Origin: Vagococcus carniphilus
Lineage (GTDB): Bacteria; Bacillota; Bacilli; Lactobacillales; Vagococcaceae
Reading direction: 5' to 3'
Length of the DNA stretch: 64,000 bases
Assembly (NCBI RefSeq): GCF_014397115.1
Contig: NZ_CP060720.1
Span: 326,001 to 390,000 of the forward strand
Positions 33,768 to 41,967 of the stretch are shown piece after piece. Both the position numbers and the translations under genes were made by a program. Below the pieces are notes generated by a model. The model was not told the origin of the DNA. It saw nothing but the letters and a program-made list of their open reading frames with translations, and did no database searches. How positions within the stretch are numbered: the stretch's first letter is position 1; each line of letters starts with the position of its first letter.

Positions 33768-34796
33768 TTATAAATTTACTTTTACACCATTTTGGTCTGC
33801 TGATTCTTGTTCTTTTTCTGCTAAGAAAATAGTATCGCGAGCACTTTCAGATGGAACGCGTTTATCAGCTTGTGTGTTGTTTAAAATACTTTCAGCAAAG
33901 TGTTTGATTTCATAATAATAGCCACTTTCTTTACTAATATCAGGTTCAAAACTCTTTTCACCGTGAGGGTAATCTTTGAAGACACCATTTTCTAAAATGA
34001 TAGTTCCTTTTTCGAAGTTAACACGGAATCTCATTTCAAAACCATAATCGTCGTTATTAATTGTCCAATCGTCTTCAGCATGAATAACTTTTCCATCTGG
34101 ATAGTAGTAGTTAGTTGAAACAATGTCATAGCCATTGCCTTCATTAATAACTTTACCACTAGTTGATACGGCTTCTGGTAAACCAAATAACCAGTTGATA
34201 GTGTCCACATCATGGATATGTTGATCTAGTAAACATCCACCAGATTTATCTTTTTGTAGCAACCAGTTTTCCCATGACCAAATAGGAGTTGTTCCGCCAC
34301 GGAAGAAATAACCACCTACAACTTCACCGTAACGTTTAGATTCAATTGTTTCTTTCAAGTATAGATAACTTGGGAAGAAGCGTAGCGTTTGTCCAATCAT
34401 TAATTGTTTGTCATATTCTTTTGAGGCATCAATCATTTTTTGTCCTTCGCTAGAAGAGATAGCCATTGGTTTTTCACAAAATACGTGAGCTCCTAATTTC
34501 ATTGCTTCAACTGCCATAGTTGAATGAATGTAAGTTGGAAGGCATAAATCCACATAATCAAGTTCTTCAGTTTTGATCATTTCTTCCATTTCTTTATAGA
34601 AGTTATAGTTAGAAAAATCGACATTATCAATTCCAACAGGTAGATTTCCCTCTACTAACGCACCACCTTGTTTCTTATCATCAATGTCGCAAATTGCTAC
34701 TAATTTAATAGGAAACCCTTCTTTTTCTAAACGAATATAATTTTGTAAATGCGCATTTCCCATAAAACCTAAGCCCACAAGACCTACTTTTAACAT
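33768..34796 (-). CDS. Gfo/Idh/MocA-family oxidoreductase 1
   Basis: NAD(P)-dependent sugar or polyol dehydrogenase of 342 residues. The Rossmann start 'VGLVGLGFMGNAH' and the catalytic-Lys motif 'FCEKPMA' near 97 are clear, followed by the C-terminal beta-sheet domain with 'GGCLLDQHIHDVDTINWLF' carrying the usual His. ATG 34796 follows ATAGGAGGT. It is divergent from the AraC regulator and, through it, tied to the sugar cluster on the + strand. It has its own promoter (34826-34853). The substrate is unknown. Confidence 0.92.
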   Translation of the reverse strand: MLKVGLVGLGFMGNAHLQNYIRLEKEGFPIKLVAICDIDDKKQGGALVEGNLPVGIDNVDFSNYNFYKEMEEMIKTEELDYVDLCLPTYIHSTMAVEAMKLGAHVFCEKPMAISSSEGQKMIDASKEYDKQLMIGQTLRFFPSYLYLKETIESKRYGEVVGGYFFRGGTTPIWSWENWLLQKDKSGGCLLDQHIHDVDTINWLFGLPEAVSTSGKVINEGNGYDIVSTNYYYPDGKVIHAEDDWTINNDDYGFEMRFRVNFEKGTIILENGVFKDYPHGEKSFEPDISKESGYYYEIKHFAESILNNTQADKRVPSESARDTIFLAEKEQESADQNGVKVNL

Positions 34797-35096
34797 GTAA
34801 AAACCTCCTATATTTTATTTCTATCATCATAATAACAAGAAGCAAAGTGTTAATTATTTAGAATGAAAGACATAGAATTTATGAAAAAAGGCCAGCTATG
34901 ATTAAATGTAAAAAAGACTTTTTTTTAAATGGGCTCCAAAATTTATATAAAAAGACCAACTAAGAAGAGAGCCCTATTCAAAAAAAAAAATTCAGGTAAT
35001 AATGAATTCACCGAGAAGAAAAATTAAAACTTAGTGAAAAAAACTTGATATCAATGCTATGATTAAAACTAGTATAACTAGGGATGGTGGTAAAAA
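34797..35096. other. 300-base divergent control region of the sugar cluster
   Basis: No gene is visible. It contains the oxidoreductase promoter on the minus strand, an AT-rich middle, a 6-bp inverted pair GGGCTC (34931-34936) / GAGCCC (34969-34974), and a run of ten or more A near 34980. A promoter for the AraC gene must lie near 35040-35080 but matches consensus poorly (TTGATA, then TATAAC at too long a spacing), as expected for an activator-dependent one. Confidence 0.5.
34826..34853 (-). promoter_or_regulatory. Promoter of oxidoreductase 1
   Basis: On the minus strand TTAACA (34853-34848) and TATGAT (34831-34826) are 16 bases apart, 30 bases before the start codon. Confidence 0.5.
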
Positions 35097-36017
35097 ATGA
35101 AAAATAATCAACAAAAACCATTGGATAATCAGTTAAAAAGACCAGATATGTTAGTTGAAATAGAGAATATAATAACAGTCTATTACAACGAGTTTACTAA
35201 GAGCTATTACTTCGATGGAGAGAAACACGATTTTTGGGAATTAGTTTATGTCGATAAAGGAGAAGTTGAAGTGTCAGCTGATGGCATGAACTATCAATTA
35301 TCTGAAGGAGATATCATTTTTCATCGTCCAAATGAATTCCATACAATTGGTGGAAATGGGATTGTTGCTTCTAATGTATTGGTGATTAGCTTTGTAAGTC
35401 ATTCACCAGTGATGACATTTTTTGAAAAGAAAATTATGAAGTTAACAGAAAACGAACGAAAAATTTTAGGCTCATTTATTCGAGAATCAAAACGAGTTTT
35501 TGTGGATGATTTGGGTAGGCTTTATCAAGAGAGCAATCGATTGGCTTCACCGGTTATTGGAGCAGAGCAAATGATGTATCTTTATTTACAACAATTTTTA
35601 ATTCAACTTATTCGAGTAGAGTTAGAACCAGTTAACTTTGAAAGGTCCACAGGTATGTTAAAGAAAACATTTAAAGACAGTACGATTAACAAGATTATTT
35701 TGTATCTACAAGAAAACATGAGTCAAACGGTTTTATTGGATGATATCTGTAATGAATTCTATCTAAGTAAAACTTACTTAAAGCGTTTCTTTAAGAATGA
35801 AACAGGTTATACCGTTATGACTTATCTTAAAGTGTTGAGAATGGAAGAAGCGAAAAAATTAATTCGGGAAGATAATTTAAGCTTTACTGAAATTGCCCAA
35901 CAATTGGGATTTGATTCAGTTCATTACTTTTCAACAAGCTTTAAAAAATATGAAGGTCTTTCACCTAGCGATTACGAAAAATCAATAAAAGCGTATGAGG
36001 AAAAGATAAGTTCTTAA
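35097..36017 (+). CDS. AraC-family transcription regulator
   Basis: Likely sugar-responsive activator of the flanking cluster. The 306-residue protein has an N-terminal cupin sensor domain (about 20-110, 'FWELVYVDKGEVEVSADG', 'GDIIFHRPNEFH') and a C-terminal double helix-turn-helix (about 200-295, 'LDDICNEFYLSKTYLKRFFKNETG', 'FTEIAQQLGFDSVHYFS'). Its position, between the divergent oxidoreductase and the transporter operon, suggests it controls both. The ribosome site (GGTGG) is modest. A cre site and a perfect terminator follow it. Confidence 0.93.
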   Translation: MKNNQQKPLDNQLKRPDMLVEIENIITVYYNEFTKSYYFDGEKHDFWELVYVDKGEVEVSADGMNYQLSEGDIIFHRPNEFHTIGGNGIVASNVLVISFVSHSPVMTFFEKKIMKLTENERKILGSFIRESKRVFVDDLGRLYQESNRLASPVIGAEQMMYLYLQQFLIQLIRVELEPVNFERSTGMLKKTFKDSTINKIILYLQENMSQTVLLDDICNEFYLSKTYLKRFFKNETGYTVMTYLKVLRMEEAKKLIREDNLSFTEIAQQLGFDSVHYFSTSFKKYEGLSPSDYEKSIKAYEEKISS

Positions 36018-36030
36018 TAGTTCTAAATAA

Positions 36031-36044
36031 TGTAAACGCTAACT
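36031..36044 (+). promoter_or_regulatory. Catabolite-responsive element (CcpA site)
   Basis: TGTAAACGCTAACT matches 13 of 14 positions of the Gram-positive cre consensus TGWAANCGNTNWCA, missing only the last base. It lies between the AraC gene and the transporter operon, so glucose repression of sugar uptake is expected. Confidence 0.7.
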
Positions 36045-36054
36045 CTAGGTAACT

Positions 36055-36087
36055 AATATTTCTTTAGAACTAAAGAAATATTTTTTT
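36055..36087 (+). terminator. Terminator between the AraC gene and the transporter operon
   Basis: A perfect 12-bp stem AATATTTCTTTA / TAAAGAAATATT with loop GAAC and a T-run. It lies downstream of the cre site and only 32 bases before the next start codon, so it may also act as an attenuator of the transporter operon. Confidence 0.85.
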
Positions 36088-36118
36088 AAATATATATATT
36101 TTGAGGGAGGAAGTATTA

Positions 36119-37396
36119 ATGGTGGAAAAGCAGCAAAAAGGTAGAAAGAGAATTAAACTAGGTTTATTTGCAGCGGCATTAAGTATTTTATCACTTGCAG
36201 TTGTCGGTTGTGGTAATAAAGATGGTGGTAAAAAGAGCGAAGGTGGCAAATCGGAAATATCTTATGCTTTATGGGATAAAGAGCAAGCAGTCGTTTTTAA
36301 AGAAATTGCGAAGGATTTTGAAGAAGAAAATCCAGATATTAAGATAAAACTTGAAGTAACGCCTTGGGCTCAATACTGGACTAAGTTAGAAACTGCCATT
36401 ACAGGAAAAAATGCACCTGATGTATTTTGGTTGAATATTCCAAAATCAACAGATTACATTGAGTCAGGTGTTGTGGAACCTTTAAATGACTATAAACTTG
36501 ATACATCAGCGTTTCCTAAGCAATATATTGAGTCATATACACATGAAGGAAAATTATATGGTATTCCAAAAGACTTCGATACAAATGGATTATGGTATAA
36601 CAAGAAAATTTTTGATGACGCTGGAGTAGCTTATCCAGATGATACATGGACTTGGGATACTTGGTTAGAAACAGCGAAAAAATTAACAGATGAAGATAAA
36701 GGCATCTATGGCATGGCAACACCTGTTACATGGCAAGGTGGTTATTACGAAACGATTTATCAAAATGAAGGGCAACCATTTACAAAAGATGGTAAAAAAT
36801 CAGCCTTTGACCAGCCAGCAACGATTGAAGGCGTTGAATACTGGCATAAATTTAGTGAACAAGGTTCAGCAGTTCCTGTTGAAACAATGGCAAGCACAAC
36901 ACAATCAGAATTATTACAAGCTGGAAAAGTAGCAATGGCAGTTGATGGTTCTTACATGACTCCAGTTTTCTTTAAGGAAGATTATGGTTTGAAAAATATA
37001 GATGTAGCGCCACTTCCTAAAGGTAAAAAAAGAGCAACGACATCTAATGCTTTAGCAAATGTTATGTCAGCGCATTCAAAAAATAAAGAATCAGCAGCTA
37101 AATGGATTGATTACTTATCATCTGAAAAAGTAAACAAGAAAATTGCTGAGAGTGGAGTAGTAATTCCTGCTCGTGAAGGAACACAAGATGCGTGGATTAA
37201 TTCATACAAAGATAAAAATATTAAAGTATTCGTTGATGCTGTTGAATATGCAGTTCCATTACCAAATAATAAAAACGGTATGTCAGCTATTGCAATTGAA
37301 ACAGAAATCTTTAACGAAGCTTGGATGGGTAATAAAACAGTAAAAGAAGCTAGTGAAGAATACGCTAAAAAAGCGAACGAACTACTAAGCAAATAG
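36119..37396 (+). CDS. Sugar ABC transporter, solute-binding lipoprotein
   Basis: Extracellular binding protein of a CUT1-type carbohydrate importer. The 425 residues begin with a lipoprotein signal, lipobox 'LAVVGC' with Cys 31, then the family-1 fold: 'VTPWAQYWTKLETAITGKNAPDVFWLNIP' near 82 and 'GIPKDFDTNGLWYNKKIF' near 147. ATG 36119 is chosen because GAGGGAGGAAG lies upstream; a TTG at 36101 overlaps that site. The two permeases follow directly. No ATPase gene is in the cluster; such systems usually borrow a shared MsmK-type ATPase. Confidence 0.93.
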   Translation: MVEKQQKGRKRIKLGLFAAALSILSLAVVGCGNKDGGKKSEGGKSEISYALWDKEQAVVFKEIAKDFEEENPDIKIKLEVTPWAQYWTKLETAITGKNAPDVFWLNIPKSTDYIESGVVEPLNDYKLDTSAFPKQYIESYTHEGKLYGIPKDFDTNGLWYNKKIFDDAGVAYPDDTWTWDTWLETAKKLTDEDKGIYGMATPVTWQGGYYETIYQNEGQPFTKDGKKSAFDQPATIEGVEYWHKFSEQGSAVPVETMASTTQSELLQAGKVAMAVDGSYMTPVFFKEDYGLKNIDVAPLPKGKKRATTSNALANVMSAHSKNKESAAKWIDYLSSEKVNKKIAESGVVIPAREGTQDAWINSYKDKNIKVFVDAVEYAVPLPNNKNGMSAIAIETEIFNEAWMGNKTVKEASEEYAKKANELLSK

Positions 37397-37411
37397 TAAA
37401 GGGTGAGTAGG

Positions 37412-38320
37412 ATGAAAACAGGTTCTATCAAAATTTTTGGTAAAAAATATGATAAAGAAGGTCTTTTCACCGCTATTCTATTTGTTTCACCTCTTTTGTT
37501 AGGAATTTTAATCTTCTATTTGATTCCCATGTTTCAAAATGTTTTTTATTCCTTTACACAGTGGAATCAGTTTGGTGGTTATACATTTATAGGCTTGGCA
37601 AATTTTAAAAAATTAATGTCTGATGGCACGGTGTTGTTGGCAACTAAAAATACGCTAACTTACGCAATTTTCACCGTGCCCATCGGTGTGGCTATTTCAA
37701 TTGTGATAGCTGTTTTACTAAATAATAAAATTAAAGGTGTTAGTTTTTATCGAGTAATTTATTTTTTACCAGCCGTTACAATGACCTCTGCTGTTGCGAT
37801 GATTTGGAAATGGATGTTCAATGCAGAGTACGGCATTATCAATCAACTACTTTTAAAAATCGGAATTGCTGGACCAAATTGGTTAACAGATAGTAAATGG
37901 GCAATGATTTCCTTAGTAGTAGTTGGTGTATGGGCTTCACTAGGTACGTCAATTGTTCTATATTTGGCAGGATTACAAGGGGTACCGAGAAGTTTTTATG
38001 AAGCAGCTGATATGGACGGAGCAAGTCCGATTCGAAAATTTTTCTCCATTACCTTACCTCTTTTAACTCCGACGATTTTCTTTAACATGATTACATCACT
38101 TATCTCAGCATTACAAGTGTATGATTTAATCTTTTTGATGTATTCAGAGACAAATCCAGCGTTAAAAAATGTACAATCTCTATCATATCTCTTTTATCGA
38201 AATGCCTTTGTGTTTAACGATAAAGGATACGCAGCAGCAATTTCAGTCTTGTTATTATTAATTACATTACTGATCACAGTTGTTAACTTTAGATTACAAA
38301 AGAAATGGGTTCATTATTAA
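37412..38320 (+). CDS. Sugar ABC transporter permease (MalF/UgpA type)
   Basis: Membrane subunit of 302 residues with about six hydrophobic segments, starting near 17-42 ('LFTAILFVSPLLLGILIFYLIPMF'). The ATPase-contact EAA loop reads 'EAADMDGASPIRKFFSITLP' near 200. ATG 37412 is chosen because AAAGGGTG lies 6 bases upstream; the GTG at 37403 is part of it. The second permease starts 13 bases after its stop. Confidence 0.92.
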   Translation: MKTGSIKIFGKKYDKEGLFTAILFVSPLLLGILIFYLIPMFQNVFYSFTQWNQFGGYTFIGLANFKKLMSDGTVLLATKNTLTYAIFTVPIGVAISIVIAVLLNNKIKGVSFYRVIYFLPAVTMTSAVAMIWKWMFNAEYGIINQLLLKIGIAGPNWLTDSKWAMISLVVVGVWASLGTSIVLYLAGLQGVPRSFYEAADMDGASPIRKFFSITLPLLTPTIFFNMITSLISALQVYDLIFLMYSETNPALKNVQSLSYLFYRNAFVFNDKGYAAAISVLLLLITLLITVVNFRLQKKWVHY

Positions 38321-38333
38321 AAGGAGAAATCAA

Positions 38334-39161
38334 ATGAAAAACTTAAAGAGTGGCAAAAAAATAGTCGTCCATCTGTTATTAATTTTAGGTTCTTTTTTAA
38401 TGGTTTTTCCCTTTGTATGGATGGTTCTAACAGCATTAAAAACAAACACCGAGGCAATTGCTGTTCCTCCAACGTTTTTTGCGGAAGTTCCTCAGTGGGC
38501 TAACTTTACAAAGATATTTACAGAACTTAATTTTGGACAATTTTATTTAAATACATTTATTTCAACAGCAGTCATTACTGTAGGACAAGTATTCTTTTGT
38601 TCGATGGCAGCTTATGCATTTGCAAGGTTAGAGTTTCCTTTTAAAAATGCTTTATTTATTATTTTACTTTCAGTATTAATGGTACCAGGACAAATTTTTT
38701 TAATTCCTCAGTACATAATCGTTCAAAAGTTAGGTTTACTTGATTCAATACCTGCTCTTTTCTTACCAGGATTATTTTCAGCTTTTGGGACATTTTTACT
38801 AAGACAATTCTTTTTAACAATCCCAAAAGAGATAGAAGAAGCAGCTATTATCGATGGATGTTCTCGTATTAAAATCTTCTTCACGATTATTGTGCCATTA
38901 TCACGTTCGGCGCTGATTTCGTTATCGATATTCTCGTTATTATACGGATGGAATTCTTTACTTTGGCCGTTAATTATTAATACATCGACTGAAAAAATGA
39001 CACTCTCAGCAGGTTTAGCCTCATTGAGTGGTCAACATTCAACGGATTATCCGTTAATGATGGCAGGTTCATTTTTAGCCGTTATTCCATTAATTATTTT
39101 ATTTTTAATTTTCCAAAAGCAATTCATCGAAGGGATTGCTTTGAGTGGTTCAAAAAGCTAA
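38334..39161 (+). CDS. Sugar ABC transporter permease (MalG/UgpE type)
   Basis: Second membrane subunit, 275 residues, about six hydrophobic segments. The EAA loop reads 'EEAAIIDGCSRIKIFFTIIVPL' in outline near 165-186. The C-terminus 'FIEGIALSGSKS' is the typical ending of MalG-type permeases. ATG 38334 follows AAAAGGAG. A terminator right after separates the transporter from the enzyme genes, which probably have their own promoter in 39205-39325. Confidence 0.92.
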   Translation: MKNLKSGKKIVVHLLLILGSFLMVFPFVWMVLTALKTNTEAIAVPPTFFAEVPQWANFTKIFTELNFGQFYLNTFISTAVITVGQVFFCSMAAYAFARLEFPFKNALFIILLSVLMVPGQIFLIPQYIIVQKLGLLDSIPALFLPGLFSAFGTFLLRQFFLTIPKEIEEAAIIDGCSRIKIFFTIIVPLSRSALISLSIFSLLYGWNSLLWPLIINTSTEKMTLSAGLASLSGQHSTDYPLMMAGSFLAVIPLIILFLIFQKQFIEGIALSGSKS

Positions 39162-39164
39162 TAA

Positions 39165-39204
39165 CAAAAAAGAGGGAACCATTTTCTGGCTTCCTCTTTT
39201 CTTG
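39165..39204 (+). terminator. Terminator after the sugar transporter operon
   Basis: AAAGAGGGAACC pairs with GGCTTCCTCTTT with two mismatches around ATTTTCT, followed by T-rich sequence. Confidence 0.75.
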
Positions 39205-39339
39205 TTAGTAATTCTTTTAAAAACTTATAATCAGAGACATACTTTTTATACAAAAAGCTTTAATCCTTTTAAATAGGTATTCATTTACTCGTAATATTAG
39301 GATAATAAAGGAGACTAAGAAAGAAGAGAGGGAGAAGAG

Positions 39340-40512
39340 ATGACAATAAAATTTGGTGTGATTGGATTAGGAAATCGGGGTAGTAAGTTCGCTATTCATT
39401 CCTTGATACCTCATCCAGAAATTGAGGTTGTTATGGTGAGTGATGTGACTGGTAATCATTTTGATATGTTTGAAGAAAGAAATATACCTCAAACTAAGGA
39501 TTACCATGAATTACTTAAAAATCCTGAAGTAGAGGCTATATTTATTGCAACACCAGACGGAACTCATGGAGAGATTGTACTTGAAGCAATTAAATATCAA
39601 AAACATATTATTTGTGAGAAACCACTAGAAATCACGGAAGAAAAAGTGAGAGAGTTAGAAATTGCTTTAGTAAACTATGAAAAAGTGTTTTTAGTAGGTT
39701 ACGTCTTAAGATACGCACCACTTTATGCTAAGGCAAAAGAATTATTGAAGTCAGGTATTATCGGTGATATTTACTTAGCTAATGGTATTGATCATATTCA
39801 TTATGGTGGTTATGCTTTTTTCCACGACTGGCATCGAACAAAAGAAAAATCTCAAAGTTTGTTATTACAAAAATCATCTCACAGTTTAGATATATTAAAT
39901 TGGATGATTGATTCTGAACCAATTCAAGTAGCTGGTTTAGGCGGCTTAGATGTGTTTGGAGCAAAAGGAGCTATTAAGAAATTTGGCAAACCATTAGATG
40001 CTCCACTCAACTGCAAGACATGCCCAATTCAGTTTGAATGTGAGGAAAGTATTATCAATATTAATCGACATAAACAAGTAAACTGGCAAGATGATTGGCC
40101 AGATAACTGTGTATTTGATTCAGAAATAGACGTGCAAGATAATCAAGCGCTACTAGTGAATTATCAAAATAATGTAAAACTAACCTACTCTATTTGCCAA
40201 TTCAGTGCTTATTATCGTAGAGAGTTTCAGTTCTTTGGCCATAAGGGAGAGCTTTATTTTGATGATGAGCGTAATCAAATTATTGTGAACGACCGCTTAA
40301 AACGAGAAGAGATGGTTTACACCGTTGTGGATAATGGCGGACATGGTGGTGGAGATGATGAGATGATTCAAGAGTTTCTTTACTGTGTCGAAGGAGAAAT
40401 GACGCCACGTTCTGATTTAAGAAGTAGTGCATCAGTGACTAGATTAGTTTTATCAGCTCAAGAAGCAATTGATACCAATCAAATAGTTAAGATTCAAAAA
40501 GGAGAGGGGTAA
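39340..40512 (+). CDS. Gfo/Idh/MocA-family oxidoreductase 2, with Cys cluster
   Basis: NAD(P)-dependent oxidoreductase of 390 residues. 'FGVIGLGNRGSKF' opens the Rossmann fold and 'ICEKPLE' near 93 has the catalytic Lys. Its C-terminal domain is longer than in the two paralogues and carries four Cys (225, 228, 234 and 257, in C-x2-C-x5-C followed by a lone Cys) that could bind a metal. ATG 39340 follows GAGAGGGAG. It starts the second + strand operon of the cluster; the small MocA-C-like gene follows after 4 bases. Confidence 0.9.
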   Translation: MTIKFGVIGLGNRGSKFAIHSLIPHPEIEVVMVSDVTGNHFDMFEERNIPQTKDYHELLKNPEVEAIFIATPDGTHGEIVLEAIKYQKHIICEKPLEITEEKVRELEIALVNYEKVFLVGYVLRYAPLYAKAKELLKSGIIGDIYLANGIDHIHYGGYAFFHDWHRTKEKSQSLLLQKSSHSLDILNWMIDSEPIQVAGLGGLDVFGAKGAIKKFGKPLDAPLNCKTCPIQFECEESIININRHKQVNWQDDWPDNCVFDSEIDVQDNQALLVNYQNNVKLTYSICQFSAYYRREFQFFGHKGELYFDDERNQIIVNDRLKREEMVYTVVDNGGHGGGDDEMIQEFLYCVEGEMTPRSDLRSSASVTRLVLSAQEAIDTNQIVKIQKGEG

Positions 40513-40516
40513 GTTA

Positions 40517-40981
40517 ATGAAATTAGAAGACAAAGCCTGTGTTGATTTAGTAAAAGAAAAAAAGCTAGGAAAAGTAAGTTTTGTCAGATATTCCTTATCA
40601 TTAAATAAACAACATGATGGCAAATTAGATATGATTTTAAGTGAACTTTATACATGGTTTGAAGAAATGGGAATGAAGGAAGTTAAAGAGTTATCTGTTA
40701 GTTTAGGAAAAGGAAGACAAGTTTTATTAGTAACGGGTCAATTTGAAGGAGCTATTCTATTTAATATTTTTATTAATCTAACTCAAACAACAGATGGATT
40801 TGTTAAAAAATTAGAAGTAGCCGGAACAGACGGATTATATGTTTTTAATTCTGAAAGTGAAGAAGCCTTTGTTTCTAGCTGTATTCCAAAAAAAGACTAT
40901 GAGTTTGAAGAGGTAACAGCTAAAAGTCAAACGTGGCGTGAATCAATTCTTTCACAAGTTGTAAAAGGAGGGAATAGCTAA
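40517..40981 (+). CDS. Small protein resembling only the C-terminal part of a Gfo/Idh/MocA enzyme
   Basis: A 154-residue cytoplasmic protein with no Rossmann fold and no EKP motif. Residues about 55-120 ('VKELSVSLGKG', 'GAILFNIFINLTQTTDGFVKKLEVAGTDGLYVFNSE') follow the strand pattern of the MocA C-terminal sheet domain, where a beta-strand run ends in 'LEVVGTDG'-like turns. It starts 4 bases after oxidoreductase 2 and its stop overlaps the start of oxidoreductase 3 (TAATG), so it is made together with both. It may be an accessory or regulatory subunit. Function is unknown and the resemblance is by eye. Confidence 0.7.
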   Translation: MKLEDKACVDLVKEKKLGKVSFVRYSLSLNKQHDGKLDMILSELYTWFEEMGMKEVKELSVSLGKGRQVLLVTGQFEGAILFNIFINLTQTTDGFVKKLEVAGTDGLYVFNSESEEAFVSSCIPKKDYEFEEVTAKSQTWRESILSQVVKGGNS

Positions 40982-41967
40982 TGAAGGTAGGGATTATTGG
41001 ATGTGCTCACATGCATGTTGAAAGCTACATTCGATGCATGAGAGAACTCGATATTGAAATAATAGGAGTTTATGATCATAACGAGGAAGGCTCAGAAGGA
41101 GTTTCTAATAGACATGGCATTCCTAAACAAGAAAGTTTAGAAGCTTTATTTGAAACAGGTTGTGACACGGTTGTGATTTGTTCAGAAAATAAATATCACT
41201 GTGAATATACTGTTGCAGCAGCAGAACATAAGTGTCATGTAATTGTTGAAAAACCAATGGCTCTCTCTGTTTCAGAAGCAGATGTGATGATTGATGTCAC
41301 AAACAAAAATCAAGTAAAATTACTGGTTTGTCATCCAGTACGTTTTGCTCCAACTATGCAAGAATTAAAAGCAGCGGTTCTTTCGGGTGAACTGGGAGAA
41401 ATATATGCTATTAATGCAAGTAATCACGGTAAAGTACCAGGTGGTTGGTTTGTTAAAAAAGAATTATCTGGAGGTGGTGCGATTGTTGATCATACCATTC
41501 ATATTGCAGATTTAGTTTATTGGTTATTTGATGTTGAAATTGATAGTGTTTGGGCTCAAGGATTAACAGCAGTTAGTGATATTGAAACTGAGGACACAGG
41601 CTTATTACATGTTCGCTTCAAATCAGGGGAACTTTTAAGTTTAGATACATCTTGGAATCGCCCAGGAAACTATCCTGTTTGGGGAGACGCTATGTTAGAA
41701 ATTATTTCTGAAAAAGGACGAACCGTAGTAGATGGTTTTGGAAGAAAAGCAGAACTATTTTTAGAAGGTGATAAAGCCAATCAATGGGTTTTCTATGAAA
41801 CAGATATGGACATGGCTATGTTTGAAAACTTTAAAGAAGTAATTGAATTAGATAAACCATCACCTGTAGATGGAAATGCCGGGAAGTTTACTATTGAGAT
41901 GTTTGAGATGGCCTATCAATCCATTGAAGCTAGTGAACGTGTTACAAGAAAGGAAGTTGTAGAATAA
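40981..41967 (+). CDS. Gfo/Idh/MocA-family oxidoreductase 3
   Basis: NAD(P)-dependent oxidoreductase of 328 residues: 'VGIIGCAHMHVESY' at the Rossmann start, 'VIVEKPMALSVSEADV' with the catalytic Lys near 91, and 'GGGAIVDHTIHIADLVYWLF' with the substrate-site His residues near 165. The Rossmann turn GCAHMH carries His residues in place of the commoner G-x-x-G pattern, a variant also seen in other members. It overlaps both neighbours by one base. Together with the isomerase that follows it probably carries out oxidation and rearrangement of the same sugar. Confidence 0.92.
   Translation: MKVGIIGCAHMHVESYIRCMRELDIEIIGVYDHNEEGSEGVSNRHGIPKQESLEALFETGCDTVVICSENKYHCEYTVAAAEHKCHVIVEKPMALSVSEADVMIDVTNKNQVKLLVCHPVRFAPTMQELKAAVLSGELGEIYAINASNHGKVPGGWFVKKELSGGGAIVDHTIHIADLVYWLFDVEIDSVWAQGLTAVSDIETEDTGLLHVRFKSGELLSLDTSWNRPGNYPVWGDAMLEIISEKGRTVVDGFGRKAELFLEGDKANQWVFYETDMDMAMFENFKEVIELDKPSPVDGNAGKFTIEMFEMAYQSIEASERVTRKEVVE

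Noticed and set aside
36101-36118. TTG 36101 as the start of the sugar-binding lipoprotein
   Set aside because: It is part of the ribosome binding site of ATG 36119, and the signal peptide starts at the latter.
40517-40981. Beta subunit of a C-glycoside deglycosidase (DUF6379 type)
   Set aside because: Size and context would fit, but the sequence does not resemble the pattern I recall; it follows the MocA C-terminal domain instead.
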